64,000 nt of DNA from Steromphala cineraria (taxonomy: Eukaryota; Mollusca; Gastropoda; Trochida; Trochidae). How positions within the stretch are numbered: the stretch's first letter is position 1; each line of letters begins with the position of its first letter. Under the pieces are notes generated by a model. That model did not search any database and was not told the DNA's origin. It was given only the letters and a program-made list of their open reading frames with translations. The stretch covers positions 46,044,662 through 46,108,661 of the forward strand of contig OU744724.1 of the NCBI GenBank assembly GCA_916613615.1, written 5' to 3'. Shown piece after piece: positions 32,371 through 46,200 of this stretch. Made by a program: the position numbers and the translations under genes.

Positions 32371-35300
32371 GGAGTTCCAGTTCCATGGACCAAACATTGG
32401 GGCTTCAATATACAAGTGGAGGGGTTAATAAGAGCGGAGGTAGGGAGTTCAAGTTCCATGGACCAAACATTGGGGCTTCACTATACAAGTGGAGGGGTTG
32501 ATAAGAGAGCGGAGGTAGTGAGTTCCAGTTCCATGGACCAAACATTGGGGCTTCAATATACAAGTGGAGGGGTTAATAAGAGAGCGGAGGTAGGGAGTTC
32601 CAGTTCCATGAACCAAACATTGGGGCTTCAATATACAAGTGGAGGGGTTAATAAGAGAGCGGAGGTACGTAGTTCCAGTTCCATGAACCAAACATTGGGG
32701 CTTCAATATACAAGTGGAGGGGTTAATAAGAGAGCGGAGGTAGGTAGTTCCAGTTCCATGGACCAAACATTGGGGCTTTAATATACAAATGGAGGGGTTT
32801 ATAAGAGAGCGGAGGTAGGGAGTTCCAGTTCCATGAACCAAACATTGGGGCTTCAATATACAAGTGGAGGGGTTAATAAGAGAGCGGAGGTAGGTAGTTC
32901 CAGTTCCATGGACCAAACATTGGGGCTTTAATATACAAGTGGAGGGGTTAATAAGAAAGCGGAGGTAGGTAGTTCCAGTTCCATGAACCAAACATTGGGG
33001 CTTCAATATACAAGTGGAGGGGTTAATAAGAGAGCGGAGGTAGGTAGTTCCAGTTCCATGGACCAAACATTGGGGCTTTAATATACAAATGGAGGGGTTT
33101 ATAAGAGAGCGGAGGTAGGGAGTTCCAGTTCCATGAACCAAACATTGGGGCTTCAATATACAAGTGGAGGGGTTAATAAGAGAGCGGAGGTAGGTAGTTC
33201 CAGTTCCATGAACCAAACATTGGGGCTTCAATATACAAATGGAGGGGTTTACAAGAGAGCGGAGGTAGGGAGTTCCAGTTCCATGAACCAAACATTGGGG
33301 CTTCAATATACAAGTGGAGGGGTTAATAAGAGAGCGGAGGTAGGTGGTTCCAGTTCCATTGACCAAACATTGGGGCTTCAATATACAAGTGGAGGGGTTA
33401 ATAAGAGAGCGGAGGTAGGTAGTTCCAGTTCCATGGACCAAACACTGGGGCTTTAACATACAAGTGGAGGGGTTAATAAGAGCGGAGGTAGGGAGTTCCA
33501 GTTCCATGGACCAAACATTCGGGCTTTAATATACAAGTGGAGGGGTTAATAAGAAAGCGGAGGTAGGTAGTTCCAGTTCCATGGACCAAACATTGGGGCT
33601 TTAACATACAAGTGGAGGGGTTAATAAGAGCGGAGGTAGGGAGTTCCAGTTCCATGGACCAAACATTGGGGCTTCAATATACAAGTGGAGGGGTTAATAA
33701 GAGAGCGGAGGTAGGGAGTTCCAGTTCCATGGACCAAACATTGGGGCTTTAATATACAAATGGAGGGGTTAATAAGAGAGCGGAGGTAGGTAGTTCCAGT
33801 TCCATGGACCAAACATTGGGGCTTCAATATACAAGTGGAGGGGTTAATAAGAGCGGAGGTAGGGAGTTCCAGTTCCATGGACCAAACATTGGGGCTTTAA
33901 TATACAAGTGGAGGGGTTTATAAGAGCGGGGGTAGGGAGTTCCAGTTCCATGGACCAAACATTGGGGCTTCAATATACAAGTGGAGGGGTAAATAAGAGA
34001 GCGGAGGTAGAGAGCTCCAGTTCCAGAACCAAACATTGGGGCTTTAATATACAAGTGGAGGGGTTAATAAGAAAGCGGAGGTAGGTAGTTCCAGTTCCAT
34101 GAACCAAACATTGGGGCTTCAATATACAAGTGGAGGGGTTAATAAGAGAGCGGAGGTAGGGAGTTCCAGTTCCATGGACCAAACATTGGGGCTTTAACAT
34201 ACAAGTGGAGGGGTTAATAAGAGCGGAGGTAGTGAGTTCCAGTTCCATGGACCAAACATTTGGGCTTCAACATACAAGTGGAGGGGTTAATAAGAGAGCG
34301 GAGGTAGGGAGTTCCAGTTCCATGGACCAAACATTCGGGCTTCAATATACAAGTGGAGGGGTTAATAAGAGCGGGGGTAGGGAGTTCCAGTTCCATGGAC
34401 CAAACATTGGGGCTTTAATATACAAATGGAAGGGTTAATAAGAGAGCGGAGGTAGGTAGTTCCAGTTCCATGGACCAAACATTGGGGCTTCAATATACAA
34501 GTGGAGGGGTTTATAAGAGAGCGGAGGTAGGGAGTTCCAGTTCCATGGACCAAACATTGGGGCTTTAACATACAAGTGGAGGGGTTAATAAGAGAGCGGA
34601 GGTAGGGAGTTCCAGTTCCATGAACCAAACATTGGGGCTTCAATATACAAGTGGAGGGGTTAATAAGAGCGGGGGTAGTGAGTTCCAGTTCCATGGACCA
34701 AACATTGGGGCTTTAATATACAAGTGGAGGGGTTTATAAGAGCGGGGGTAGGGAGTTCCAGTTCCATGGACCAAACATTGGGGCTTTAATATACAAATGG
34801 AGGGGTTAATAAGAGCGGAGGTAGGGAGTTCCAGTTCCATGGACCAAACATTCGGGCTTTAATATACAAGTGGAGGGGTTTATAAGAGAGCGGAGGTAGG
34901 TAGTTCCAGTTCCATGAACCAAACATTGGGGCTTCAATATACAAGTGGAGGGGTTAATAAGAGAGCGGAGGTAGGTAGTTCCAGTTCCATTGACCAAACA
35001 TTGGGGCTTCAATAGACAAGTGGAGGGGTTAATAAGAGAGCGGAGGTAGGTAGTTCCAGTTCCATGGACCAAACATTGGGGCTTCAATATACAAGTGGAG
35101 GGGTTAATAAGAGAGCGGAGGTAGGTAGTTCCAGTTCCATGGACCAAACATTGGGGCTTTAATATACAAATGGAGGGGTTTATAAGAGAGCGGAGGTAGG
35201 GAGTTCCAGTTCCATGAACCAAACATTGGGGCTTCAATATACAAGTGGAGGGGTTAATAAGAGAGCGGAGGTAGGGAGTTCCAGTTCCATGGACCAAACA

Positions 35301-37258
35301 TTGGGGCTTCAATATACAAGTGGAGGGGTTAATAAGAGCGGAGGTAGGGAGTTCCAGTTCCATGGACCAAACATTGGGGCTTCACTATACAAGTGGAGGG
35401 GTTGATAAGAGAGCGGAGGTAGTGAGTTCCAGTTCCATGGACCAAACATTGGGGCTTCAATATACAAGTGGAGGGGTTAATAAGAGAGCGGAGGTAGGAA
35501 GTTCCAGTTCCATGAACCAAACATTGGGGCTTCAATATACAAGTGGAGGGGTTAATAAGAGAGCGGAGGTACGTAGTTCCAGTTCCATGAACCAAACATT
35601 GGGGCTTCAATATACAAGTGGAGGGGTTAATAAGAGAGCGGAGGTAGGTAGTTCCAGTTCCATGGACCAAACATTGGGGCTTTAATATACAAATGGAGGG
35701 GTTTATAAGAGAGCGGAGGTAGGGAGTTCCAGTTCCATGAACCAAACATTGGGGCTTCAATATACAAGTGGAGGGGTTAATAAGAGAGCGGAGGTAGGTA
35801 GTTCCAGTTCCATGGACCAAACATTGGGGCTTTAATATACAAGTGGAGGGGTTAATAAGAAAGCGGAGGTAGGTAGTTCCAGTTCCATGAACCAAACATT
35901 GGGGCTTCAATATACAAGTGGAGGGGTTAATAAGAGAGCGGAGGTAGGTAGTTCCAGCTCCATGGACCAAACATTGGGGCTTTAATATACAAATGGAGGG
36001 GTTAATAAGAGAGCGGAGGTAGGGAGTTCCAGTTCCATGGACCAAACATTGGGGCTTCAATATACAAGTGGAGGGGTTAATAAGAGAGCGGAGGTAGGTA
36101 GTTCCAGTTCCATGAACCAAACATTGGGGCTTTAATATACAAATGGAGGGGTTTACAAGAGAGCGGAGGTAGGGAGTTCCAGTTCCATGAACCAAACATT
36201 GGGGCTTCAATATACAAGTGGAGGGGTTAATAAGAGAGCGGAGGTAGGTGGTTCCAGTTCCATTGACCAAACATTGGGGCTTCAATATACAAGTGGAGGG
36301 GTTAATAAGAGAGCGGAGGTAGGTAGTTCCAGTTCCATGGACCAAACACTGGGGCTTTAACATACAAGTGGAGGGGTTAATAAGAGCGGAGGTAGGGAGT
36401 TCCAGTTCCATGGACCAAACATTCGGGCTTTAATATACAAGTGGAGGGGTTAATAAGAAAGCGGAGGTAGGTATTTCCAGTTCCATGGACCAAACATTGG
36501 CGCTTTAACATACAAGTGGATGGGTTTATAAGAGAGCGGAGGTAGGTATTTCCAGTTCCATGGACCAAACATTGGGGCTTCAATATACAAGTGGAGGAGT
36601 TAATAAGAGAGCGGAGGTAGGTAGTTCCAGTTCCATGGACCAAACATTGGGGCTTTAACATACAAGTGGAGGGGTTAATAAGAGCGGAGGTAGGGAGTTC
36701 CAGTTCCATGGACCAAACATTGGGGCTTCAATATACAAGTGGAGGGGTTAATAAGAGAGCGGAGGTAGGGAGTTCCAGTTCCATGGACCAAACATTGGGG
36801 CTTTAATATACAAATGGAGGGGTTAATAAGAGAGCGGAGGTAGGTAGTTCCAGTTCCATGGACCAAACATTGGGGCTTCAATATACAAGTGGAGGGGTTA
36901 ATAAGAGCGGAGGTAGGGAGTTCCAGTTCCATGGACCAAACATTGGGGCTTTAATATACAAGTGGAGGGGTTTATAAGAGCGGGGGTAGGGAGTTCCAGT
37001 TCCATGGACCAAACATTGGGGCTTCAATATACAAGTGGAGGGGTAAATAAGAGAGCGGAGGTAGAGAGCTCCAATTCCAGAACCAAACATTGGGGCTTTA
37101 ATATACAAGTGGAGGGGTTAATAAGAAAGCGGAGGTAGGTAGTTCCAGTTCCATGAACCAAACATTGGGGCTTCAATATACAAGTGGAGGGGTTAATAAG
37201 AGAGCGGAGGTAGGGAGTTCCAGTTCCATGGACCAAACATTGGGGCTTTAACATACAA

Positions 37259-40200
37259 GTGGAGGGGTTAATAAGAGCGGAGGTAGTGAGTTCCAGTTCC
37301 ATGGACCAAACATTTGGGCTTCAACATACAAGTGGAGGGGTTAATAAGAGAGCGGAGGTAGGGAGTTCCAGTTCCATGGACCAAACATTCGGGCTTCAAT
37401 ATACAAGTGGAGGGGTTAATAAGAGCGGGGGTAGGGAGTTCCAGTTCCATGGACCAAACATTGGGGCTTTAATATACAAGTGGAAGGGTTAATAAGAGAG
37501 CGGAGGTAGGGAGTTCCAGTTCCATGGACCAAACATTGGGGCTTCAATATACAAGTGGAGGGGTTAATAAGAGAGCGGAGGTAGGGAGTTCCAGTTCCAT
37601 GGACCAAACATTGGGGCTTTAACATACAAGTGGAGGGGTTAATAAGAGCGGAGGTAGGGAGTTCCAGTTCCATGGACCAAACATTCGGGCTTCAATATAC
37701 AAGTAGAGGGGTTAATAAGAGCGGGGGTAGTGAGTTCCAGTTCCATGGACCAAACATTGGGGCTTTAATATACAAGTGGAGGGGTTTATAAGAGCGGGGG
37801 TAGGGAGTTCCAGTTCCATGGACCAAACATTGGGGCTTTAATATACAAATGGAGGGGTTAATAAGAGCGGAGGTAGGGAGTTCCAGTTCCATGGACCAAA
37901 CATTCGGGCTTTAATATACAAGTGGAGGGGTTTATAAGAGAGCGGAGGTAGGTAGTTCCAGTTCCATGAACCAAACATTGGGGCTTCAATATACAAGTGG
38001 AGGGGTTAATAAGAGAGCGGAGGTACGTAGTTCCAGTTCCATTGACCAAACATTGGGGCTTCAATAGACAAGTGGAGGGGTTAATAAGAGAGCGGAGGTA
38101 GGTAGTTCCAGTTCCATGGACCAAACATTGGGGCTTTAACATACAAGTGGAGGGGTTAATAAGAGCGGAGGTAGGGAGTTCCAGTTCCATGGACCAAACA
38201 TTCGGGCTTTAATATACAAGTGGAGGGGTTTATAAGAAAGCGGAGGTAGGTAGTTCCAGTTCCATGGACCAAACATTGGGGCTTTAACATACAAGTGGAG
38301 GGGTTAATAAGAGAGCGGAGGTAGGTAGTTCCAGTTCCATGGACCAAACATTCGGGCTTTAATATACAAGTGGAGGGGTTTATAAGAGAGCGGAGGTAGG
38401 TAGTTCCAGTTCCATGGACCAAACATTGGGGCTTCAATATACAAGTGGAGGGGTTAATAAGAGAGCGGAGGTAGGGAGTTCCAGTTCCATGGACCAAACA
38501 TTGGGGCTTCAATATACAAGTGGAGGGGTTAATAAGAGCGGAGGTAGGGAGTTCCAGTTCCATGGACCAAACATTGTGGCTTCACTATACAAGTGGAGGG
38601 GTTGATAAGAGAGCGGAGGTAGTGAGTTCCAGTTCCATGGACCAAACATTTGGGCTTCAATATACAAGTGGAGGGGTTAATAAGAGAGCGGAGGTAGGGA
38701 GTTCCAGTTCCATGGACCAAACATTGGGGCTTCAATATACAAGTGGAGGGGTTAATAAGAGAGCGGAGGTACGTAGTTCCAGTTCCATGAACCAAACATT
38801 GGGGCTTCAATATACAAGTGGAGGGGTTAATAAGAGAGCGGAGGTAGGTAGTTCCAGTTCCATGGAATAAACATTGGGGCTTTAACATACAAGTGGAGGG
38901 GTTAATAAGAGAGCGGAGGTAGGTAGTTCCAGTTCCATGGACCAAACATTGGGGCTTTAACATACAAGTGGAGGGGTTAATAAGAGCGGAGGTAGGGAGT
39001 TCCAGTTCCATGGACCAAACATTTGGGCTTTAATATACAAGTGGAGGGGTTAATAAGAGAGCGGAGGTAGGGAGTTCCAGTTCCATGGACCAAACATTGG
39101 GGCTTCAATATACAAGTGGAGGGGTTAATAAGAGCGGAGGTTGGGAGTTCCAGTTCCATGGACCAAACATTGGGGCTTCAATATACAAGTGGAGGGGTTA
39201 ATAAGAGCGGAGGTAGGGAGTTCCAGTTCCATGGACCAAACATTGGGGCTTCAATATACAAGTGGAGGAGTTAATAAGAGAGCGGAGGTAGGTAGTTCCA
39301 GTTCCATGGACCAAACATTGGGGCTTCAACATACAAGTGGAGGGGTTAATAAGAGCGGAGGTAGGGAGTTCCAGTTCCATGGACCAAACATTTGGGCTTC
39401 AATATACAAGTGGAGGGGTTAAAAAGAGAGCGGAGGTAGGGAGTTCCAGTTCCATGGACCAAACATTGGGGCTTCAATATACAAGTGGAGGGGTTAATAA
39501 GAGCGGAGGTAGGGAGTTCCAATTCCATGGACCAAACATTGGGGCTTCAATATACAAGTGGAGGGGTTAATAAGAGAGCGGAGGTAGGGAGTTCCAGTTC
39601 CATGGACCAAACATTGGGGCTTTAGTATACAAATGGAGGGGTTAATAAGAGAGCGGAGGTAGGTAGTTCCAGTTCCATGGACCAAACATTGGGGCTTCAA
39701 TATACAAGTGGAGGGGTTAATAAGAGCGGAGGTAGGGAGTTCCAGTTCCATGGACCAAACATTGGGGCTTCAATATACAAGTCGAGGAGTTAATAAGAGC
39801 GGAGGTAGGGAGTTCCAGTTCCATGGACCAAACATTGGGGCTTCACTATACAAGTGGAGGGGTTGATAAGAGAGCGGAGGTAGTGAGTTCCAGTTCCATG
39901 GACCAAACATTTGGGCTTCAATATACAAGTGGAGGGGTTAATAAGAGAGCGGAGGTAGGAAGTTCCAGTTCCATGGACCAAACATTGGGGCTTCAATATA
40001 CAAATGGAGGGGTTAATAAGAAAGCGGAGGTAGGGAGTTCCAGTTCCATGGACCAAACATTCGGGCTTCAATATACAAGTGGAGGGGTTTATAAGAGCGG
40101 GGGTAGGGAGTTCCAGTTCCATGGACCAAACATTGGGGCTTTAATATACAAATGGAGGGGTTTATAAGAGAGCGGAGGTAGGGAGTTCCAGTTCCATGAA

Positions 40201-43200
40201 CCAAACATTGGGGCTTCAATATACAAGTGGAGGGGTTAATAAGAGAGCGGAGGTAGGTAGTTCCAGTTCCATGGACCAAACATTGGGGCTTTAATATACA
40301 AATAGAGGGGTTTATAAGAGAGCGGAGGTAGGGAGTTCCAGTTCCATGAACCAAACATTGGGGCTTCAATATACAAGTGGAGGGGTTAATAAGAGAGCGG
40401 AGGTAGGGAGTTCCAGTTCCATGGACCAAACATTGGGGCTTCAATATACAAGTGGAGGGGTTAATAAGAGCGGAGGTAGGGAGTTCCAGTTCCATGGACC
40501 AAACATTGGGGCTTCACAATACAAGTGGAGGGGTTGATAAGAGAGCGGAGGTAGTGAGTTCCAGTTCCATGGACCAAACATTTGGGCTTCAATATACAAG
40601 TGGAGGGGTTTATAAGAGAGCGGAGGTAGGTAGTTCCAGTTCCATGGACCAAACATTGGGGCTTCAATATACAAGTGGAGGGGTTAATAAGAGCGGAGGT
40701 AGGGAGTTCCAGTTCCATGGACCAAACATTGGGGCTTTAATATACAAGTGGAGGGGTTTATAAGAGCGGGGGTAGGGAGTTCCAGTTCCATGGACCAAAC
40801 ATTGGGGCTTCAATATACAAGTGGAGGGGTAAATAAGAGAGCGGAGGTAGAGAGCTCCAGTTCCAGAACCAAACATTGGGGCTTTAATATACAAGTGGAG
40901 GGGTTAATAAGAAAGCGGAGGTAGGTAGTTCCAGTTCCATGAACCAAACATTGGGGCTTCAATATACAAGTGGAGGGGTTAATAAGAGAGCGGAGGTAGG
41001 GAGTTCCAGTTCCATGGACCAAACATTGGGGCTTTAACATACAAGTGGAGGGGTTAATAAGAGCGGAGGTAGTGAGTTCCAGTTCCATGGACCAAACATT
41101 TGGGCTTCAACATACAAGTGGAGGGGTTAATAAGAGAGCGGAGGTAGGGAGTTCCAGTTCCATGGACCAAACATTCGGGCTTCAATATACAAGTGGAGGG
41201 GTTAATAAGAGCGGGGGTAGGGAGTTCCAGTTCCATGGACCAAACATTGGGGCTTTAATATACAAATGGAAGGGTTAATAAGAGAGCGGAGGTAGGGAGT
41301 TCCAGTTCCATGGACCAAACATTGGGGCTTCAATATACAAGTGGAGGGGTTTATAAGAGAGCGGAGGTAGGGAGTTCCAGTTCCATGGACCAAACATTGG
41401 GGCTTTAACATACAAGTGGAGGGGTTAATAAGAGCGGAGGTAGGGAGTTCCAGTTCCATGGACCAAACATTCGGGCTTCAATATACAAGTAGAGGGGTTA
41501 ATAAGAGCGGGGGTAGTGAGTTCCAGTTCCATGGACCAAACATTGGGGCTTTAATATACAAGTGGAGGGGTTTATAAGAGCGGGGGTAGGGAGTTCCAGT
41601 TCCATGGACCAAACATTGGGGCTTTAATATACAAATGGAGGGGTTAATAAGAGCGGAGGTAGGGAGTTCCAGTTCCATGGACCAAACATTCGGGCTTCAA
41701 TATACAAGTGGAGGGGTTTATAAGAGAGCGGAGGTAGGTAGTTCCAGTTCCATGAACCAAACATTGGGGCTTCAATATACAAGTGGAGGGGTTAATAAGA
41801 GAGCGGAGGTAGGTAGTTCCAGTTCCATTGACCAAACATTGGGGCTTCAATAGACAAGTGGAGGGGTTAATAAGAGAGCGGAGGTAGGTAGTTCCAGTTC
41901 CATGGACCAAACATTGGGGCTTCAATATACAAGTGGAGGGGTTAATAAGAGAGCGGAGGTAGGTAGTTCCAGTTCCATGGACCAAACATTGGGGCTTTAA
42001 TATACAAATGGAGGGGTTTATAAGAGAGCGGAGGTAGGGAGTTCCAGTTCCATGAACCAAACATTGGGGCTTCAATATACAAGTGGAGGGGTTAATAAGA
42101 GAGCGGAGGTAGGGAGTTCCAGTTCCATGGACCAAACATTGGGGCTTCAATATACAAGTGGAGGGGTTAATAAGAGCGGAGGTAGGGAGTTCAAGTTCCA
42201 TGGACCAAACATTGGGGCTTCACTATACAAGTGGAGGGGTTGATAAGAGAGCGGAGGTAGTGAGTTCCAGTTCCATGGACCAAACATTGGGGCTTCAATA
42301 TACAAGTGGAGGGGTTAATAAGAGAGCGGAGGTAGGGAGTTCCAGTTCCATGAACCAAACATTGGGGCTTCAATATACAAGTGGAGGGGTTAATAAGAGA
42401 GCGGAGGTACGTAGTTCCAGTTCCATGAACCAAACATTGGGGCTTCAATATACAAGTGGAGGGGTTAATAAGAGAGCGGAGGTAGGTAGTTCCAGTTCCA
42501 TGGACCAAACATTGGGGCTTTAATATACAAATGGAGGGGTTTATAAGAGAGCGGAGGTAGGGAGTTCCAGTTCCATGAACCAAACATTGGGGCTTCAATA
42601 TACAAGTGGAGGGGTTAAAAAGAGAGCGGAGGTAGGTAGTTCCAGTTCCATGGACCAAACATTGGGGCTTTAATATACAAGTGGAGGGGTTAATAAGAAA
42701 GCGGAGGTAGGTAGTTCCAGTTCCATGAACCAAACATTGGGGCTTCAATATACAAGTGGAGGGGTTAATAAGAGAGCGGAGGTAGGTAGTTCCAGCTCCA
42801 TGGACCAAACATTGGGGCTTTAATATACAAATGGAGGGGTTTATAAGAGAGCGGAGGTAGGGAGTTCCAGTTCCATGAACCAAACATTGGGGCTTCAATA
42901 TACAAGTGGAGGGGTTAATAAGAGAGCGGAGGTAGGTAGTTCCAGTTCCATGAACCAAACATTGGGGCTTTAATATACAAATGGAGGGGTTTACAAGAGA
43001 GCGGAGGTAGGGAGTTCCAGTTCCATGAACCAAACATTGGGGCTTCAATATACAAGTGGAGGGGTTAATAAGAGAGCGGAGGTAGGTGGTTCCAGTTCCA
43101 TTGACCAAACATTGGGGCTTCAATATACAAGTGGAGGGGTTAATAAGAGAGCGGAGGTAGGTAGTTCCAGTTCCATGGACCAAACACTGGGGCTTTAACA

Positions 43201-46200
43201 TACAAGTGGAGGGGTTAATAAGAGCGGAGGTAGGGAGTTCCAGTTCCATGGACCAAACATTCGGGCTTTAATATACAAGTGGAGGGGTTAATAAGAAAGC
43301 GGAGGTAGGTAGTTCCAGTTCCATGGACCAAACATTGGCGCTTTAACATACAAGTGGAGGGGTTTATAAGAGAGCGGAGGTAGGTATTTCCAGTTCCATG
43401 GACCAAACATTGGGGCTTCAATATACAAGTGGAGGAGTTAATAAGAGAGCGGAGGTAGGTAGTTCCAGTTCCATGGACCAAACATTGGGGCTTTAACATA
43501 CAAGTGGAGGGGTTAATAAGAGCGGAGGTAGGGAGTTCCAGTTCCATGGACCAAACATTGGGGCTTCAATATACAAGTGGAGGGGTTAATAAGAGAGCGG
43601 AGGTAGGGAGTTCCAGTTCCATGGACCAAACATTGGGGCTTTAATATACAAATGGAGGGGTTAATAAGAGAGCGGAGGTAGGTAGTTCCAGTTCCATGGA
43701 CCAAACATTGGGGCTTCAATATACAAGTGGAGGGGTTAATAAGAGCGGAGGTAGGGAGTTCCAGTTCCATGGACCAAACATTGGGGCTTTAATATACAAG
43801 TGGAGGGGTTTATAAGAGCGGGGGTAGGGAGTTCCAGTTCCATGGACCAAACATTGGGGCTTCGATATACAAGTGGAGGGGTAAATAAGAGAGCGGAGGT
43901 AGAGAGCTCCAGTTCCAGAACCAAACATTGGGGCTTTAATATACAAGTGGAGGGGTTAATAAGAAAGCGGAGGTAGGTAGTTCCAGTTCCATGAACCAAA
44001 CATTGGGGCTTCAATATACAAGTGGAGGGGTTAATAAGAGAGCGGAGGTAGGGAGTTCCAGTTCCATGGACCAAACATTGGGGCTTTAACATACAAGTGG
44101 AGGGGTTAATAAGAGCGGAGGTAGTGAGTTCCAGTTCCATGGACCAAACATTTGGGCTTCAACATACAAGTGGAGGGGTTAATAAGAGAGCGGAGGTAGG
44201 GAGTTCCAGTTCCATGGACCAAACATTCGGGCTTCAATATACAAGTGGAGGGGTTAATAAGAGCGGGGGTAGGGAGTTCCAGTTCCATGGACCAAACATT
44301 GGGGCTTTAATATACAAATGGAAGGGTTAATAAGAGAGCGGAGGTAGGGAGTTCCAGTTCCATGGACCAAACATTGGGGCTTCAATATACAAGTGGAGGG
44401 GTTTATAAGAGAGCGGAGGTAGGGAGTTCCAGTTCCATGGACCAAACATTGGGGCTTTAACATACAAGTGGAGGGGTTAATAAGAGCGGAGGTAGGGAGT
44501 TCCAGTTCCATGGACCAAACATTCGGGCTTCAATATACAAGTAGAGGGGTTAATAAGAGCGGGGGTAGTGAGTTCCAGTTCCATGGACCAAACACTGGGG
44601 CTTTAATATACAAGTGGAGGGGTTTATAAGAGCGGGGGTAGGGAGTTCCAGTTCCATGGACCAAACATTGGGGCTTTAATATACAAATGGAGGGGTTAAT
44701 AAGAGCGGAGGTAGGGAGTTCCAGTTCCATGGACCAAACATTCGGGCTTTAATATACAAGTGGAGGGGTTAATAAGAGAGCGGAGGTAGGTAGTTCCAGT
44801 TCCATGAACCAAACATTGGGGCTTCAATATACAAGTGGAGGGGTTAATAAGAGAGCGGAGGTAGGTAGTTCCAGTTCCATTGACCAAACATTGGGGCTTC
44901 AATAGACAAGTGGAGGGGTTAATAAGAGAGCGGAGGTAGGTAGTTCCAGTTCCATGGACCAAACATTGGGGCTTTAACATACAAGTGGAGGGGTTAATAA
45001 GAGCGGGGGTAGGGAGTTCCAGTTCCATGGACCAAACATTCGGGCTTTAATATACAAGTGGAGGGGTTTATAAGAAAGCGGAGGTAGGTAGTTCCAGTTC
45101 CATGGACCAAACATTGGGGCTTTAACATACAAGTGGAGGGGTTTATAAGAGAGCGGAGGTAGGTAGTTCCAGTTCCATGGACCAAACATTCGGGCTTTAA
45201 TATACAAGTGGAGGGGTTTATAAGAGAGCGGAGGTAGGTAGTTCCAGTTCCATGGACCAAACATTGGGGCTTCAATATACAAGTGGAGGGGTTAATAAGA
45301 GAGCGGAGGTAGGGAGTTCCAGTTCCATGGACCAAACATTGGGGCTTCAATATACAAGTGGAGGGGTTAATAAGAGCGGAGGTAGGGAGTTCCAGTTCCA
45401 TGGACCAAACATTGTGGCTTCACTATACAAGTGGAGGGGTTGATAAGAGAGCGGAGGTAGTGAGTTCCAGTTCCATGGACCAAACATTTGGGCTTCAATA
45501 TACAAGTGGAGGGGTTAATAAGAGAGCGGAGGTAGGAAGTTCCAGTTCCATGAACCAAACATTGGGGCTTCAATATACAAGTGGAGGGGTTAATAAGAGA
45601 GCGGAGGTACGTAGTTCCAGTTCCATGAACCAAACATTGGGGCTTCAATATACAAGTGGAGGGGTTAATAAGAGAGCGGAGGTAGGTAGTTCCAGTTCCA
45701 TGGAATAAACATTGGGGCTTTAACATACAAGTGGAGGGGTTTATAAGAGAGCGGAGGTAGGTAGTTCCAGTTCCATGGACCAAACATTGGGGCTTTAACA
45801 TACAAGTGGAGGGGTTAATAAGAGCGGAGGTAGGGAGTTCCAGTTCCATGGACCAAACATTTGGGCTTTAATATACAAGTGGAGGGGTTAATAAGAGAGC
45901 GGAGGTAGGGAGTTCCAGTTCCATGGACCAAACATTGGGGCTTCAATATACAAGTGGAGGGGTTAATAAGAGCGGAGGTAGGGAGTTCCAGTTCCATGGA
46001 CCAAACATTGGGGCTTCAATATACAAGTGGAGGGGTTAATAAGAGCGGAGGTAGGAAGTTCCAGTTCCATGGACCAAACATTGGGGCTTCAATATACAAG
46101 TGGAGGAGTTAATAAGAGAGCGGAGGTAGGTAGTTCCAGTTCCATGGACCAAACATTGGGGCTTCAACATACAAGTGGAGGGGTTAATAAGAGCGGAGGT